The notes beneath the pieces were generated by a model that had not been told where the DNA came from, did no database searches, and worked only from the letters and a program-made list of their open reading frames with translations. A DNA stretch of 64,000 nt from Ehretia macrophylla (lineage: Eukaryota; Streptophyta; Magnoliopsida; Boraginales; Ehretiaceae), in assembly GCA_037974665.1 (NCBI GenBank), contig CM075764.1:114204325-114268324 (forward strand). The letters are read 5' to 3'. Positions 1-12,192 of this stretch are shown piece by piece. The stretch's first letter is position 1. Each line of letters begins with the position of its first letter. The translations under genes were made by a program, and so were the position numbers.

Positions 1-1254
1 TCCAAAATACAATGTCAAAAAGTTTAGTAATTGAACATTTAATAATACCTCTGTGTTTTCACATCATTCTACATATTTTACTATGTTAATATATATGTTT
101 TATCCTATAATTAAACATTTTCTCTATCATGTAAACATATTCATTTTTTAAAATTGTTTTTATCAAAATAGTGTCTAGTTTGTATGTTGTTTTATCAGTT
201 CATTGGTTTTCTTCTTTCTGTTAATTTGCAACTTTTCTGCATGTTTTGACCTAGTAATGCGTCAGAAGATGGAGAACTGGAAGGTGTGCGAAACTCATGT
301 ATGTGTGTGATTCAGTGATGAAGGTAATTAACTTTAGTTTCTTCATTCATAAATTTTGTAGAGAAAGATAAGATTAGAAAAATAAATTAAAATGTTTTAG
401 TATTTAATTTGTTTTCAGAATTGTATTTGCATGTTCATGCCATGCATCAAAAGCCAAAAATCTAAAATTATTTATGATAAATTAATGTTCTCTATACTTA
501 TCATAAGTTTGTGTACTAGTTCTCCTTCAATGTTGAAAAATGTAAACGTCTATTTATTATACGAATTCAAACTTAAAAGACTTGGTTCGAAATTACGTGA
601 TCCTATCATAAATATTATTTGATCTTTAATACCTTGAAGCACGTGTTAACGTAGGAATACGCTATTTTATGATGGTTTTGTAGTCTTAGGTAGATTTAAT
701 ATGATAGTGATACGAACCTATGTTCTCCCGTCATAAATTTTATTCGGCTCTGCACTGTCTTGGACCATGTGTTGGCTAGCATCCAGAAGCACTGTCATTG
801 TCATAATTTTTTCTTGTTTGCAGATATAAGACATGACATGTCTGAAGATGGTGAGAATAGTAGGCTTAAATATGGACTGTCTTCGATGCAATGATGGTGT
901 GCCACAATGGAGGATGTTGAAAATTTGATGGTGTGCCACAATGGAGGATGTTGAAAATTTTTGTATATCAATTCTCTTTTGGAGCTTATCATAGCAGGAC
1001 AAAACAAGCTATATGATATTATGATAGATGTAAATTTGGTATTTCATTTGGAATGTATGTTTGAACAAGATAATTTTGTTGAATGGTGATTATTATGTAT
1101 ACTTATCTACTTTGATGTAAAATTGTGTTTCTTTTTAATGGATGTGTATGTTGTGTAACTACTTGAGAGTCAATTATGGGGTTGTCTTTAGAAATTGCTT
1201 GAGATTCAATTGTGGATGTTGTTCTGTAATTTAGCAGAATAAAGGATTTGAAAA
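1..1254. other. AT-rich segment, no gene recognised
   Basis: Reading frames here are short and match no family I recognise. The segment runs into the subterminal repeats of a CACTA transposon on its right, so it may be that element's interior, but I see no transposase motif and no matching left terminus (CACTACAAAAAA) between the window start and 1254. A 34 bp tandem duplication lies at 892-959. Confidence 0.5.
892..959. repeat. 34 bp tandem duplication
   Basis: Two identical 34 bp copies lie head to tail (892-925 and 926-959), each beginning TGATGGTGTGCCACAATGG. It looks like a recent replication-slippage or repair duplication. No function is implied. Confidence 0.9.
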
Positions 1255-1256
1255 TT

Positions 1257-1492
1257 GCCACAAATTTGTGACAAAAGGAATCAAAAAACAATTTGGGACG
1301 AATTTGTGACGAAAAATTTAACCACGAATATGTGACGAAAAACTTAGCCACGAATTTGTGAAGAAACAATTAGCCTCAAATTTGTGAAGAAAAAATTAGC
1401 CACGAATTTGTGATGAAACAATTAGTCACGAATTTGCGACAAAAAAATTAGTCACGAATTTGTGACGAAAAAAATTAGCCACGAATTTGTCA
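1257..1492. repeat. CACTA-type subterminal repeats, period about 26 bp
   Basis: At least eight degenerate copies of a motif close to CACGAATTTGTGACGAAAAA, separated by short TTAGC-like links, run head to tail. The same core appears in the opposite orientation (for example GTCACAAATTCGTCAC) between about 1670 and 1770. Dense direct and inverted subterminal motifs next to the terminus are a hallmark of plant CACTA elements, where the transposase binds. Confidence 0.8.
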
Positions 1493-1832
1493 CAACATTC
1501 GGCCAGGAAACATCAACGTTTATCTGCCACACTTTTTTGTCAACTTAGTCACGAAAATATCACAAATAATTTGGCACGAGTTTGCCACGAAATGGCCTCA
1601 ACCACATGTCGTGGTATATTAGTCGCATTTGCCACGAATTTGTGACAAACACGTCCATTTCTGCATGTCGTCACAAATTCGTCACAAGGCCACAAAAATG
1701 TGACCAAAAATGATTTTGCGACGCCATGTTTGGCGACAACAGAAATGTCATCACAAATTCGTCACATTTACTTGTTTGTGACGAAATTGTGATGATTAAT
1801 GACCGTCACAAAACAACTTATTTTTTGTAGTG
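1257..1832. mobile_element. Right end of a CACTA (En/Spm) DNA transposon
   Basis: The segment ends at 1821-1832 with TTTTTTGTAGTG, the reverse complement of the terminal inverted repeat start CACTACAAAAAA typical of plant CACTA transposons. It is preceded by about 560 bp of direct and inverted subterminal repeats. The 5S spacer begins at the next base, 1833. The other terminus is not seen, so it lies left of the window or has been lost. The 3 bp target duplication cannot be tested from one end. No transposase coding sequence is recognised. Confidence 0.78.
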
Positions 1833-1946
1833 ATTGTTGAAGCAGATGGGTTGTCGTTAAGCCCATTGGGCCTTTTGAATGGGCCACCTCTCTGGGCGGG
1901 GACTATGAATCGTCAACACATAAAGGATTTGTGCCCTCAACATGAC

Positions 1947-2065
1947 GGGTGCGATCATACTAGCACTAATACACTGGATCCCATCAGAACTCCAAAGTTA
2001 AGCGTGCTTGGGCGAGAGTAGTACTAGGATGGCTGACCCCTAGGAAGTCCTCGTGTTGGACCCCC
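1947..2065 (+). rRNA. 5S rRNA gene copy 1 of 58
   Basis: Full-length 5S sequence. Numbering from the first G, it differs from the array consensus at about eight places: C15T, G25A, C29T, G48A, G87C, one C lost near 91-95, G97A and C114G. G87C falls in the internal promoter C box, so transcription is doubtful. It is the copy next to the CACTA end, with only 114 bp of upstream spacer left. Confidence 0.92.
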
Positions 2066-2625
2066 ATTTTCATTTTTTTTTTACCCGGTTAGCCTTGCCA
2101 AGATGTTTTATCCATCACATTTCTATTACTGAATCCCATGGCACCTTGGCCAAGACAACTTCGCTTCACATGGAGGATAGACCAACAAACCGAGGGCCTG
2201 GGGCCTGTAACCAGGTCTATGTCGCTCCAGTGCCCATAACTTTGGATTCGTAATGTGTTATGCGGCGCACAGCATACCGTTGGAAAGCTCTCCAAGAGCT
2301 CTACAATGGGGGCAGCAAGCCCGCTCGGCTGTGCCTATTTTCGGAGACCAAAATCTAATGTTTTTATCAGTTTTGAGCCACTTTTCTTCTTTTTGCACTG
2401 TTTTTATGTCCTGGATCATACGCCGTGAAACAAAAAAAGGACGACAACCTAACTCGCGGGACAATAGAGGGCCCTACAACTCGTCGATATCACATCTTGC
2501 GAGGATGCATCGCTGCTGAAGCAGATGGGTTGTCGTTAAGCCCATTGGGCCTTTTGAATGGGCAATCTCTCAGGGCTGGGACTGTGAACCATCAACACAT
2601 AAGGGATTTGCGCCCTCAACATAAC

Positions 2626-2745
2626 GGGTACGATCATACTAGCACTAATGCACCAGATCCCATCAGAACTCCGAAGTTAAGCGTGCTTGGGCGAAAGTAG
2701 TACTAGGATGGGTGACACCTTGGGAAGTCCTCGTGTTGCCCCCCC
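2626..2745 (+). rRNA. 5S rRNA gene copy 2 of 58
   Basis: Full length. Changes against consensus: G5A, C15T, G30A, G70A, C92A, C95T, A115C. It shares C15T with copy 1. Confidence 0.93.
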
Positions 2746-3307
2746 TCCCCTTTCAATTTTTTTTCCCTGGTTAACCTTGCAAAGATGCTTTATCCATCAC
2801 ATTTCTATTACCGAGTCCCACGGCACCTTGGGTAAGACAACTTCACTTCACATGGATGCTGGGCCCACAAACCGAGGGCTTGGGGCATGTGACCAGGTCT
2901 CTGTCGCTCCGGTGCCCATAACTTTTGATCCGTAAGGAGTTACGTGGAACACATCATACCGTTAGAAAGCTCTCTGAGAGCTCTATGACGAGGGTAGCAG
3001 GCCTACTCGACTACGCCTATTTTCAAATCCCAAAATCGAACGTTTTCATCTATTTTGGTAAACTATTCTTCTTTTTGCGCTATTTTTCCATCCCGAATCA
3101 TACGTCGTGGGCCGCAAAAAGGACAACAACCTAACTCGCATGACATTATAGGGCCCCACAATATGTCGATATCACGTCTTGCGAGGATGCTGCATTGTTG
3201 AAGCGAATGGGTTGTCGTTAAGCCTATTGGGCCTTTTGAATAGGCCATCTCTCTGGGCTGGGACTGTGAACTGTCAACATAAAAGCGATTTGCGCCCACA
3301 ACATGAC

Positions 3308-3427
3308 AGGTGCGATCAGACCAGCACTAATGCAACGGATCCCATTAGAACTCTAATGTTAAGCGTGCTGGGGCAAGAGTAGTACTAGGATGGGTGACCC
3401 CGTGGCAAGTCCCCGTGTTGCACCCCC
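3308..3427 (+). rRNA. 5S rRNA gene copy 3 of 58
   Basis: Full length but strongly decayed, with about twelve substitutions including C47T, G48A, A50T, T63G, G68A and C95G. The A box and intermediate element are hit, so it is probably not transcribed. Confidence 0.92.
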
Positions 3428-3987
3428 CTTTTCAATTTTTTTGGCCTCGGCTAGCCTTGCCTAGATGCTTTATCCATCACATTTCTATTACCCAATCTTA
3501 TGGCACCTTGGGCAAGACAACTTCGCTTCACGTGGAGGCTGGGCCAGCAAACCGAGGGCTTGGGGCCTGTGACCAGGTCTCTTTTTCTCAGGTGCCCATT
3601 ACTTTTGATCCGTAAGGAGTTACACGGCGCATAGCATACCGTTGGAAAGCTCTCCGAGAGCTCTACGATAGGGACAGCAAGCCTGCTCGGCTGTACCTGT
3701 TTATAGAGCCCAAAATCTAATGTTTTGATCAATTTCAGGCCATTTTTCTACCTTTTGCGTTGTTTTTTCGACTAGGATCGTACGTCGTGAGACACGAAAA
3801 GGATGACAACTTAACTTGCGAAACATTAGTGGGCCCTACAATGTATCGATATCACGTCTTGTGAGGATACTGCATTGTTAAAGCGGATGGGTTGTCGTTA
3901 AGCCCATTGGGCCTTTTGAATAGGCCATGTCTCTGGGCTGGAACTGTGAACCGTCAACACTTAAAGGATTTGCGCCCTCAACATGAT

Positions 3988-4107
3988 GGGTCCGATCGTA
4001 CCAGCACTAATGCACTGGATCCCATCAGATTTCCAAAGTTAAGCGTGCTTGGGCGAGAGTAGTACTAGGATGGGTGACCCCCTGGGAAGTTCTTGTGTTG
4101 TACCCCC
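3988..4107 (+). rRNA. 5S rRNA gene copy 4 of 58
   Basis: Full length. Nine substitutions lie outside the internal control region (G5C, A11G, C29T, A43T, C44T, G48A, C104T, C107T, C114T). Bases 49-97 match the consensus, so this is one of only two copies read with an intact internal promoter (the other is copy 51). Confidence 0.94.
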
Positions 4108-4666
4108 CTTTTCAATTTTTTTTGCCCCGGTTAGCCTTGCGAAGATGCTTTATCCATCACATTTCTATTACCAAATCCCATGGCACCTTGGGCAAGACAA
4201 CTTCGCTTCACGTGGAGGCTGGGCCCGCAAACCGAGGGCTTGGGGCATGTGACCAGGTCTCTATCGCTACAGTGCCCATAATTTTTTATCTGTAAGGAGT
4301 TATGCGCCGCACAGCAAACCGTTGGAAAGCTCTACAAGAGCTGTACGGTGGGGGCGGGAAGCTCACTCAGCTGCGCCTATTTTCGAAGCCCAAAATCGAA
4401 TGTTTTCATCAATTTCGGGCACTTTTCTACTTTTTGCGCTATTTTTCTATCCCGGATCGTATGTCGTGAGCCGCGAAAAGGACGACAACCTAACTTGCTG
4501 GACATTACAGGGCCCTACAACGCGTCGATATCACATCTTGTGAGGATGCTGCGTTGTTGAAGCGGATGGGTTGTCGTTATGCCCATTGGGCCTTTTGAAT
4601 GGGTCATCGCTCTGGGCTGAGACTGTGAACCATCAACACATAAGGGATTTGCGCCCTCAACATTAC

Positions 4667-4786
4667 GGGTGCGATCATACCAGAACTAATACACCGGATC
4701 CCATTAGAACTCCGAAGTTAAGCATGCTTGGACGAGAGTAGTGCTTGTATGGGTGACCCCCTGGGAAGTCCTCGTGTTGCACCCTC
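4667..4786 (+). rRNA. 5S rRNA gene copy 5 of 58
   Basis: Full length. Changes: C18A, G25A, C39T, G58A, G66A, A77G, A80T, G82T. C18A, C39T, G66A and A80T are shared with the next copy, a sign of local homogenisation. Confidence 0.93.
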
Positions 4787-5345
4787 TTTTCAATTTTTTT
4801 TGCCCCGGTTGGCCTTGCCAAGATACTTTATCCATCACATTTCTATTACCGAATCCCACGGTACCTTGGGCAAGACAACATCGCTTCACGTTGAGGCTGG
4901 GCTAGCAAACCAAGGGCTTGGGGCCTGTGACCAGGTCTCTGTCACTCTAGTGCCCATAACTTTTGAATCGTAATGAGTTACGCGATGCACAACATACCGT
5001 TGGAAAGCTCTCCGAGAGCTCTACGAGACGGGCATCAAGTCAGCTCGGCTACGCCTATTTTCGGAGTCCAAAATATAATATTTTTATTAGTTTTGGACCA
5101 CTTTTCTTCTTTTTGCACTGTTTTTCCGTCCTGGATCATGCGTCGTGAGTCGCGAAAAGGATGACAACCTAACTCGCGGGACATTAGAGGGCCCTAAAAC
5201 ACGACGATATCACGTCTTGCAAGGATGCTTCGTTGTTCAAGCGGATAGGTCGTCGTTAAGCCCATTGGGCCTTTTGAATGGGTCATCGCTCTGGGCTGGG
5301 ACTGTGAACCGTCAACACATAAGGGATTTGCGCCCTCAACATGAC

Positions 5346-5465
5346 GGGTGCGATCATACCAGAACTAATGCACCGGATCCCATTAGAACTCCGAAGTTAA
5401 GCGTGCTTGGACAAGAGTAGTACTTGGATGGGTGACCCCTTGGGAAGTCCTCGTGTTGCACCCTC
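5346..5465 (+). rRNA. 5S rRNA gene copy 6 of 58
   Basis: Full length with six changes: C18A, C39T, G66A, G68A, A80T, C95T. Four are shared with copy 5. Confidence 0.94.
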
Positions 5466-6024
5466 TTTTCAATTTTTTTTGCCCCGGTTGGCCTTGCCAA
5501 GATACTTTATCCATCACATTTCTATTACCGAATCCCACGGCACCTTGGGCAAGACAACTTCGCTTCACGTGGAGGCTGGGCTAGGAAACCGAGGGCTTGG
5601 GGCCTGTGACCAAGTCTCTGTCGCTCTAGTGCCCATAACTTTTGAATCGTAAAGAGTTACGCGGTGCACAGCATATCGTTGGAAAGTTCTTCGAGAGCTC
5701 TACGAGTGGGGCAGCAAGTCAGCTCAGCTACGCCTATTTTCGGAGCCCAAAATGTAACATTTTTATTAGTTTTGGTCCATTTTTCTTCTTTTTGCTCTAT
5801 TTTTCCGTCCTGGATCGTGCGTTGTGAGTCGCGAAAAGGATGACAACCTAACTCGCGGGACATTAGAGGACCCAAAAACACAACGATATCACCTCTTGCA
5901 AGGATTCTTCGTTGTTCAAGCAGATAGGTCGTCGTTAAGCCCATTGGGCCCTTTGAATGGGCCATCTCTCTGGGCTGGGACTGTGAACCGTCAACACATA
6001 AGGGATTTGTGCCCTCAACATGAC

Positions 6025-6144
6025 AGGTGCGATCATACCAGCACTAATGCACCAGTTCCCATCAGAACTCCGAAGTTAAGCGTGCTTGGGCGAGAATAGT
6101 ACTAGGATGGGTGACCCCCTGGGAAGTCCTCGTGTTGTACCCCA
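6025..6144 (+). rRNA. 5S rRNA gene copy 7 of 58
   Basis: Full length with five changes: G1A, G30A, A32T, G72A, C114T. It is among the better preserved copies. Confidence 0.94.
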
Positions 6145-6705
6145 CTTTTCTTTTTTTTTTTCCCCGGTTAGCCTTGCAAAGATGCTTTATCCATCATATT
6201 TCTATTACCGAATCCCACGTCACCTTGGGTAAGACAACTTCGCTTCACGTGGAGGCTGGGCCTGCAAACCAAGGGCTTGGGGCTTGTGACCAGGTCTTTG
6301 TCGCTCCGGTGCCCATAACTTTTGATCCGTAAAAAGGTTACGTGACGCACAGCATACCGTTGGAAAGCTCTCCGAGAGCTCTACGATGCAGGCGGAAAGC
6401 CTACTCAGCTGCGCCTATTTTCGGAGCCCAAAATCTAACGTTTTCATCAGTTTTGGGCCACTTTTCTTTGTTTTGCACTATTTTCTTGTCCCGGATCGTA
6501 CGTCGTGGGTCGCAAAATGGACGAAAACCTAACTCACTGGACATTAGAGGGCCCTACAATGCGTTGATATCACGTCTTGCGAGGATGCTGCGTTGTGAAA
6601 GCGGATGGGTTGTCGTTAAGCCCATTTGGCCTTTTGAATGGGCCATCTCTCGGGGTTGGGACTGTGAACCGTCAACACATAAGCGATTTGGGCCCTCAAC
6701 ATGGC

Positions 6706-6824
6706 GGGTGCGATCATACCAGCACTAATGCACCGGATCCCATCAGAATCCGAGGTTAAGCGTGCTTGGGAGAGAGTAGTACTAGGATGGGTGACCCCCT
6801 GGGAAGTCCCTGTGTTGCCCCTCC
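6706..6824 (+). rRNA. 5S rRNA gene copy 8 of 58
   Basis: Near full length. One C is lost near base 44. Other changes: A50G, C67A, T106C, C107T, A115C. Confidence 0.92.
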
Positions 6825-7386
6825 CCCCTCCCCCTTTTTAATTTTTTTTGCCCCGGTTAGCATGGCCAAGATGTTTTATCTACCGCATTTCTATTACCGA
6901 ATCCCGGGACACCTTGGGCAAGACAACTTCGCTTCATTTGGAGGTTGGGCCCGCAAACCGAGGGCTTGGGGCCTATGACTAGTTCTTTGTCGCTCCGGTG
7001 CCCATAACTTTTGATCCGTATGGAGTTACGTAGCACACAAAATACCGTTGAAAAGCTCTCCGAGAGCTCTACGACAGGGGCAGCAAGTCTACTCGACTGT
7101 GCCAATTTTTTAAGCCTAAAATCGAACGTTTTCATTAGTTTTGGGCCACTTTTCTTTTTTTTTTGCACTATTTTTTCCTCGCGAATCGTACATCGTAAGC
7201 CGCAAAAAGGATGACAACCTACCTCGCCGGACATTAGAGGGCCCTACAATGCGTCGATATCTCGCCTTGCGAGAATACTGCGTTGTTGAAGTAGATGGGT
7301 TGTCGTTAAGCCCATTGGGCCTTTTGAATGGGACATCTCTCTGGGATGGGACTGTGAACCGTCAACACATAAGGGATTAGTGCCCT

Positions 7387-7487
7387 CACCAATGCACCGG
7401 ATCCCATCAGAACTCCGAAGTTAAGTTGCTTGGGCGATAGTAGTTCTAGGATGGGTGACCCCCTGGAAGTCCTCGTGTTGCACCCCC
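7387..7487 (+). pseudogene. 5S rRNA copy 9 of 58, 5'-truncated
   Basis: A deletion of about 30 bp removed the transcription start and roughly the first 17 bases. The upstream GTGCCCTCA joins directly to base 18 of the gene. A further base is lost near 57-58 and another near 95-99. It cannot give a normal 5S RNA. Confidence 0.9.
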
Positions 7488-8046
7488 CTTTTCAATTTTT
7501 TTTCCCCGGTTAGCCTTGCCAAGATGCTTAATCCATCACATTTCTATTACCGAATCCCACGGTACCTTAGGCAAGACAACTTCACTTCACGGGCAGGCTG
7601 GGCCAGCAAACCGAGGGCTTGGGGCCTGTGACCAGGTCTCTATCACTCTGATGCCCATTACTTTTGATCTGTAAGGAGTTACGTGGTACACAGCATACCG
7701 TTGGAAAGCCCTCCAAGAGCTTTACGAAGGGGGAAGCAAGCCTGCTCGGCTGGGCCTATTTTCGGACCCCAAAATCGAATGTTTTCAACAGTTTTAGGCC
7801 ACTTTTCTTCTTCTTGTGCTATTTTTTCATCCCGGATAGAACATCGTGAGCCGGGAAGAGGACGACAACCTAACTCGTAGGACATTAGAGGGCCCTACAA
7901 TGCACCAATATCACGTCTTGCGAGGATGCTGCGTTGTTGAATTGGATAGGTTATCGTTAAGCCCATAGGGCCATTTGAATGTGCCAACTCTCTAGGCCGG
8001 GACATTGAACTGTCAACACATAAGGGATTTGCACCCTCAACATGAC

Positions 8047-8166
8047 GAGTGCGATCATACTAGTACTAATGTACCGTGTCCCCTCAGAACTCCGAAGTTA
8101 AGCGTGTTTGGGCGAGAGTAGTACTAGGATGGGTGACCCCCAGGGAAGTCCTTGTGTTGTACCCCT
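8047..8166 (+). rRNA. 5S rRNA gene copy 10 of 58
   Basis: Full length, eleven substitutions including G31T, A32G, A37C and T96A. Its spacer lacks about 44 bp near 8268, so the step to the next copy is only 637 bp. T96A marks a subfamily also seen in copies 14, 15, 18, 23 and 29. Confidence 0.92.
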
Positions 8167-8683
8167 CTTTTCAATTTTTTTTGCCTCAGTTAGCCTTGCC
8201 CAGATGCTTTATCCGTCACATTTCTATTACCAAATCCCATGGTACCTTGGGCAAGACAACTTCGCTTGACAAGGTCTCTGTCGCTCCGGCGCCCATAACT
8301 TTTGATCTGTAAGTAGTTACGCGGCCCACAGCATACCGTTGAGAATCTCTTCGTGACCTCTACAACGGGGGTAGCAAGCCTGCTTGGCTTTGCTAGTTTG
8401 CGAAGCCCAAAATTGAACGTTTTCATCCGTTTCGGGCCACTTTTCTTCATTTTGCGCTATTTTTCCGTCCCGTATCGTACGTCGTGAGCCGCAAAAAGGA
8501 TAACAACCTAAATCGTGGGACATTAGAGGGACCTACAATGCGTCGATATCATATCTTGCGAGGACGCTGCATTGTTGAAGCGGATGGGTTGTCGTTAAGC
8601 CCATTGGCCTTTTGAATGGGCTATCTCTCTAGGCTGGGACTTTGAACCGTCAACACATAAGGGATTTGGGCCCTCAACATGAC

Positions 8684-8803
8684 GGGTGCGATCATACCAG
8701 GACTAATGCACTGGATCCCATAAGAACTCCGAAGTTAACCGTGCTTGGGCGAGTGTAGTACTAGGATGGGTGACCCCTTGGGAAGTCCTTGTGTTGCACC
8801 CCC
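8684..8803 (+). rRNA. 5S rRNA gene copy 11 of 58
   Basis: Full length. Changes: C18G, C29T, C39A, G56C, A71T, C95T, C107T. G56C falls in the A box. Confidence 0.93.
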
Positions 8804-9362
8804 TTTTTCAATTTTTCTTGCCCCGGTTGGCCTTGTAAAGAAGCTTTATCCATCACAATTCTATTACTGAATCCCACGGCACCTTGGGCAAGACAACATC
8901 GCATCATGTGGAGGCTGGGCCCACAAACCGAGGGCTTGGGGCCTGAGACCAGGTCATTGTTGCTTTGGTTCCCATAACTTTTGATCCGTAAGGAGTTACA
9001 CGACGCACAACATACCATTGGAAAGCTCTCCGAGAGCTGTACGACGCGGCCAGTAGGGCTGCTTGGCTGCGTCTATTTTTGGAGCCCAAAATCGAATGTT
9101 TCATCAGTTTCGGGCCACTTTTCTACATTTTGCGTTGTTTTTCCATCCCAAATCGTACGTCGTGTGCCACGAAAAGGACGACAACCTTACTCGTGAGACA
9201 TTACAGGACCCTACAATGCGTCGATATCACGTCTTGCGAGTATGCTGCGTTGTTGAAGAGGATGGGTTTTCGTCAAGCCCATTAGGCATTTTGAATGGGC
9301 CATCTCTCTGGGCTGGGACTGTGAATCGTCAACACATAAGGGATTTGCGCCCTCAACATGAT

Positions 9363-9482
9363 GGGTATGATCATACCATCACTAATGCACTGGATGCCAT
9401 CAAAACTCCGAAGTCCTGCGTGCTTGGGCGAGAGTAGTACTAGCATTGGTGACCCCCTGGGAAGTCCTCGTGTTGCACCCCT
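9363..9482 (+). rRNA. 5S rRNA gene copy 12 of 58
   Basis: Full length, about eleven changes, including a cluster at 53-55 (TAA to CCT) in the A box and G82C, G85T in the C box. Probably inactive. Confidence 0.92.
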
Positions 9483-10040
9483 TTTTCAATTTTTTTGGCC
9501 CCGGTTATCCTTGCCAAGAAGCTTAATCCATCACATTTTTATTACCGAATCCCACGGTACCCTGGGCAAGAAAACTTCACTTCACGTGGAGGCTGGGCTC
9601 GCAAACGGAGGGCTTGGGGCCTGTGACCAAGTCTCTGTCGCTTCGGTGCCCATAACTTTTGATCCGCAAGGAGTTACGTGGCGCACAGCATACCGTTGGA
9701 AAGCTTTTGAAGAGCTCTACGACGGGGGCAGCAAGCCTGCTAGGCTGCAATTGTTTACGAAGCCCAAAATCGAATGTTTTCATTAGTTTCGGGCCACTTT
9801 TCTACTTTTTGTGCTTTTTTCCGTCCCGTATCGTACGTCCTGAGCCGCGAAAAGGATGGCAACCTAACTCATGGGAAATTAGAAGGCCCTACATTCCATC
9901 GATATCAAGTCTTGCGAGGATGCTACGTTGTTGAAGCAGATGGGTTTTCATTATGCCCATGGGGCCTTTTGAATGGGCCATCTCTCTTGGCTGCGACTGT
10001 GAACCGTCAACATATAAGGGATTTGTGCCCTCAACATGAC

Positions 10041-10153
10041 GGGTGCAATCATACTAGCACTAATGCATCGGATCCCATCAGAACTCCGAAGTTAAGCGTC
10101 GAGGGTTGTACTAGGATGGGTGACCTCCTAGAAAGTTCTCGTGTTGCCCCCCT
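10041..10153 (+). pseudogene. 5S rRNA copy 13 of 58, internal deletion
   Basis: A deletion of about 7 bp removes part of the interval 60-76 (end of the A box to the intermediate element), and several substitutions accompany it (G7A, C15T, C28T). The gene is about 113 bp long and its internal promoter is broken. Confidence 0.9.
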
Positions 10154-10713
10154 TTCTCAATTTTTTTTTGCCTCGGTTAGCCTTGCCAAGATGCTTAATC
10201 CATCACATTTCTATTACCAAATCCCACGGTACCTTGGGCAAGAAAACTTCACTTCACGGGGAGGCTGGGCCCACAAACCGAGGGCTTGGGGCCTATGACC
10301 AGGTTTCTATCACTCCGGTGCCTATTACTTTTGATCTGTAAAGAGTTACACAATGAAAAGGATATCGTTGGAAAGCCCTCCGAGAGCTCTACGAAGGGGG
10401 AAGCAAGCCTGCTTGGCTGCACCTGTTTTCGGAGCCCAAAATTGAACGTTTTCATCAGTTTTAGGACACTTTTCTTCTTTTTGCGCTGTTTTTTCATCCC
10501 GGATCGTACATCGTGAGCCGAGAAAAGGACGACAACCTAACTCGCGAGACATTAGAAGGCCCTACAATGCGTCGATATCACGTCTTGCGAGGATGCTGCG
10601 TTGTTGAATCGGATGGGTTGTCGTTAAGCCAATGGGGCCTTTTGAATGGGCCATCTCTCTCGGCTAAGACTTTGAACTGTCAACACATAAGGGATTTGCG
10701 CCCTCAACATGGT

Positions 10714-10833
10714 GGGTACGATCATACCAGTACTAATGTACCGGATCCCATCAGATCTCCGAAGTTAAGCGTGCTTGGGCGAGAGTAGTACTAGGATGGG
10801 TGACCCCCAGGGAAGTCCTCGTGTTGCACCCCC
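10714..10833 (+). rRNA. 5S rRNA gene copy 14 of 58
   Basis: Full length with five changes: G5A, C18T, C26T, A43T, T96A. Within the internal promoter only T96A departs from consensus. Confidence 0.94.
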
Positions 10834-11393
10834 CTTTTCAATTTTTTTTACCCCGGTTAGCCTTGCCTAGATGCTTTATCCATCACATTTTTATTACCAA
10901 ATCCCAAGGTACCTTGGGGAAGACAACTTCACTTCACGGGGAGGTTGGGCCCGCAAACCGAGGGCTTAGGGCCTGTGATCAGGTCACTATCGCTCTGATG
11001 CCCATTACTTTTGATCTGTAAGGAGTTACGTGGCACACAGCATACCGTTAGAAAGCCCACCGAGATCTCTATGAAAGGAGAAGCAAGCCTGCTTGGCTGC
11101 GCCTATTTTTGGAGCCCAAAATCAAACGTTTTCATCAGTTTTAGGCCATTTTTCTTCTTCTTGCACTGTTTTTCTTTCCCGAATAGTACATCGTGAGCCG
11201 GGAAAAAGACGACAACCTAACTCGCGGGACATTAGAGGGCCCTATAATACATCGATATCACATCTTGCGAGGATGTTGCGTTCTTGAATCGGATGGGTTG
11301 TCGTTAAGCCTATGGGGCCTTTTGAATGGGCCATCTCTCTAGGCTGGGACTTTGAACCGTCAACACATAAGGGATTTGCGCCCTCAACATAAC

Positions 11394-11513
11394 GGGTGCG
11401 ATCATACTAGTACTAATATACCGGATCCCATAAGAACTCCAAAGTTAAGCATGCTTGGGTGAGAGTAGTACTAGGATGGGTGACCCCCAGGGAAGTCCTC
11501 GTGTTACACCCCC
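11394..11513 (+). rRNA. 5S rRNA gene copy 15 of 58
   Basis: Full length, ten changes: C15T, C18T, G25A, C26T, C39A, G48A, G58A, C67T, T96A, G113A. It shares C18T, C26T and T96A with copy 14, its left neighbour. Confidence 0.93.
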
Positions 11514-12072
11514 CTTTTCAATTCTTTTTGCCCTGGTTAGCCTTGCCCAGATGCTTTATCCATCACATTTCTATTACCGAATCCCATGGCACCTTGGGGA
11601 AGACAACTTCGCTTGACGTGGAGGCTAGGCCAGCAAACCGAGGGCTTAGGGCTTATGACAAGGTCTCTGTCACTCCGGTGCCCATAACTTTTGATCCATA
11701 AGTAGTTACACGGCCCACAGCATACCGTTGGGAAGCTCTCCGCGAGCTCTACGATGGGGCCAGCAAGCATGATCGGTTGTGGCTGTTTACGAAGCCCAAA
11801 ATTGAATGTTTTCATTCGTTTCGGGCAATTTTTCTTCGTTTTGCGCTATTTTTCCGTCCTGTATCGTACGCTGTGAGCCGCAAAAAGGACTACAACCTAA
11901 ATCGTGGGACATTAGAGGGACCTACAATGCGTCGATATCACATCTTGCGAGGATGCTACATTGTTGAAGCGGATGGGTTGTTGTTAAGCCCATTGGGCCT
12001 TTTGAATGGGCTATCTCTCTAGGTTGGGACTGTGAACCGTCAACACGTAAGGATTTGGGCCCTAAACATGAC

Positions 12073-12192
12073 GGGTGCAATCATACCAGGACTAATGCAC
12101 TGGATCTCATTAGAACTCTGAAGTTAAGCGTGCTTGGGGGAGAGTAGTACTACGATGGATGACCCCTTGGGAAGTCCTTGTGTTGCACCTCT
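12073..12192 (+). rRNA. 5S rRNA gene copy 16 of 58
   Basis: Full length, eleven changes including G7A, C18G, C47T, C67G, G81C and G87A. The C box is altered twice. Confidence 0.92.

Noticed and set aside
718-1369. Minus-strand frames left of and within the CACTA subterminal repeats
   Set aside because: Composition follows the repeats (KFVA..F repeats from CACGAATTTGTGAC), with no transposase motif.
1257-1492. CRISPR-like regular repeats
   Set aside because: The repeats are degenerate with links of a few bases, lie in plant DNA and end at a CACTA terminus.
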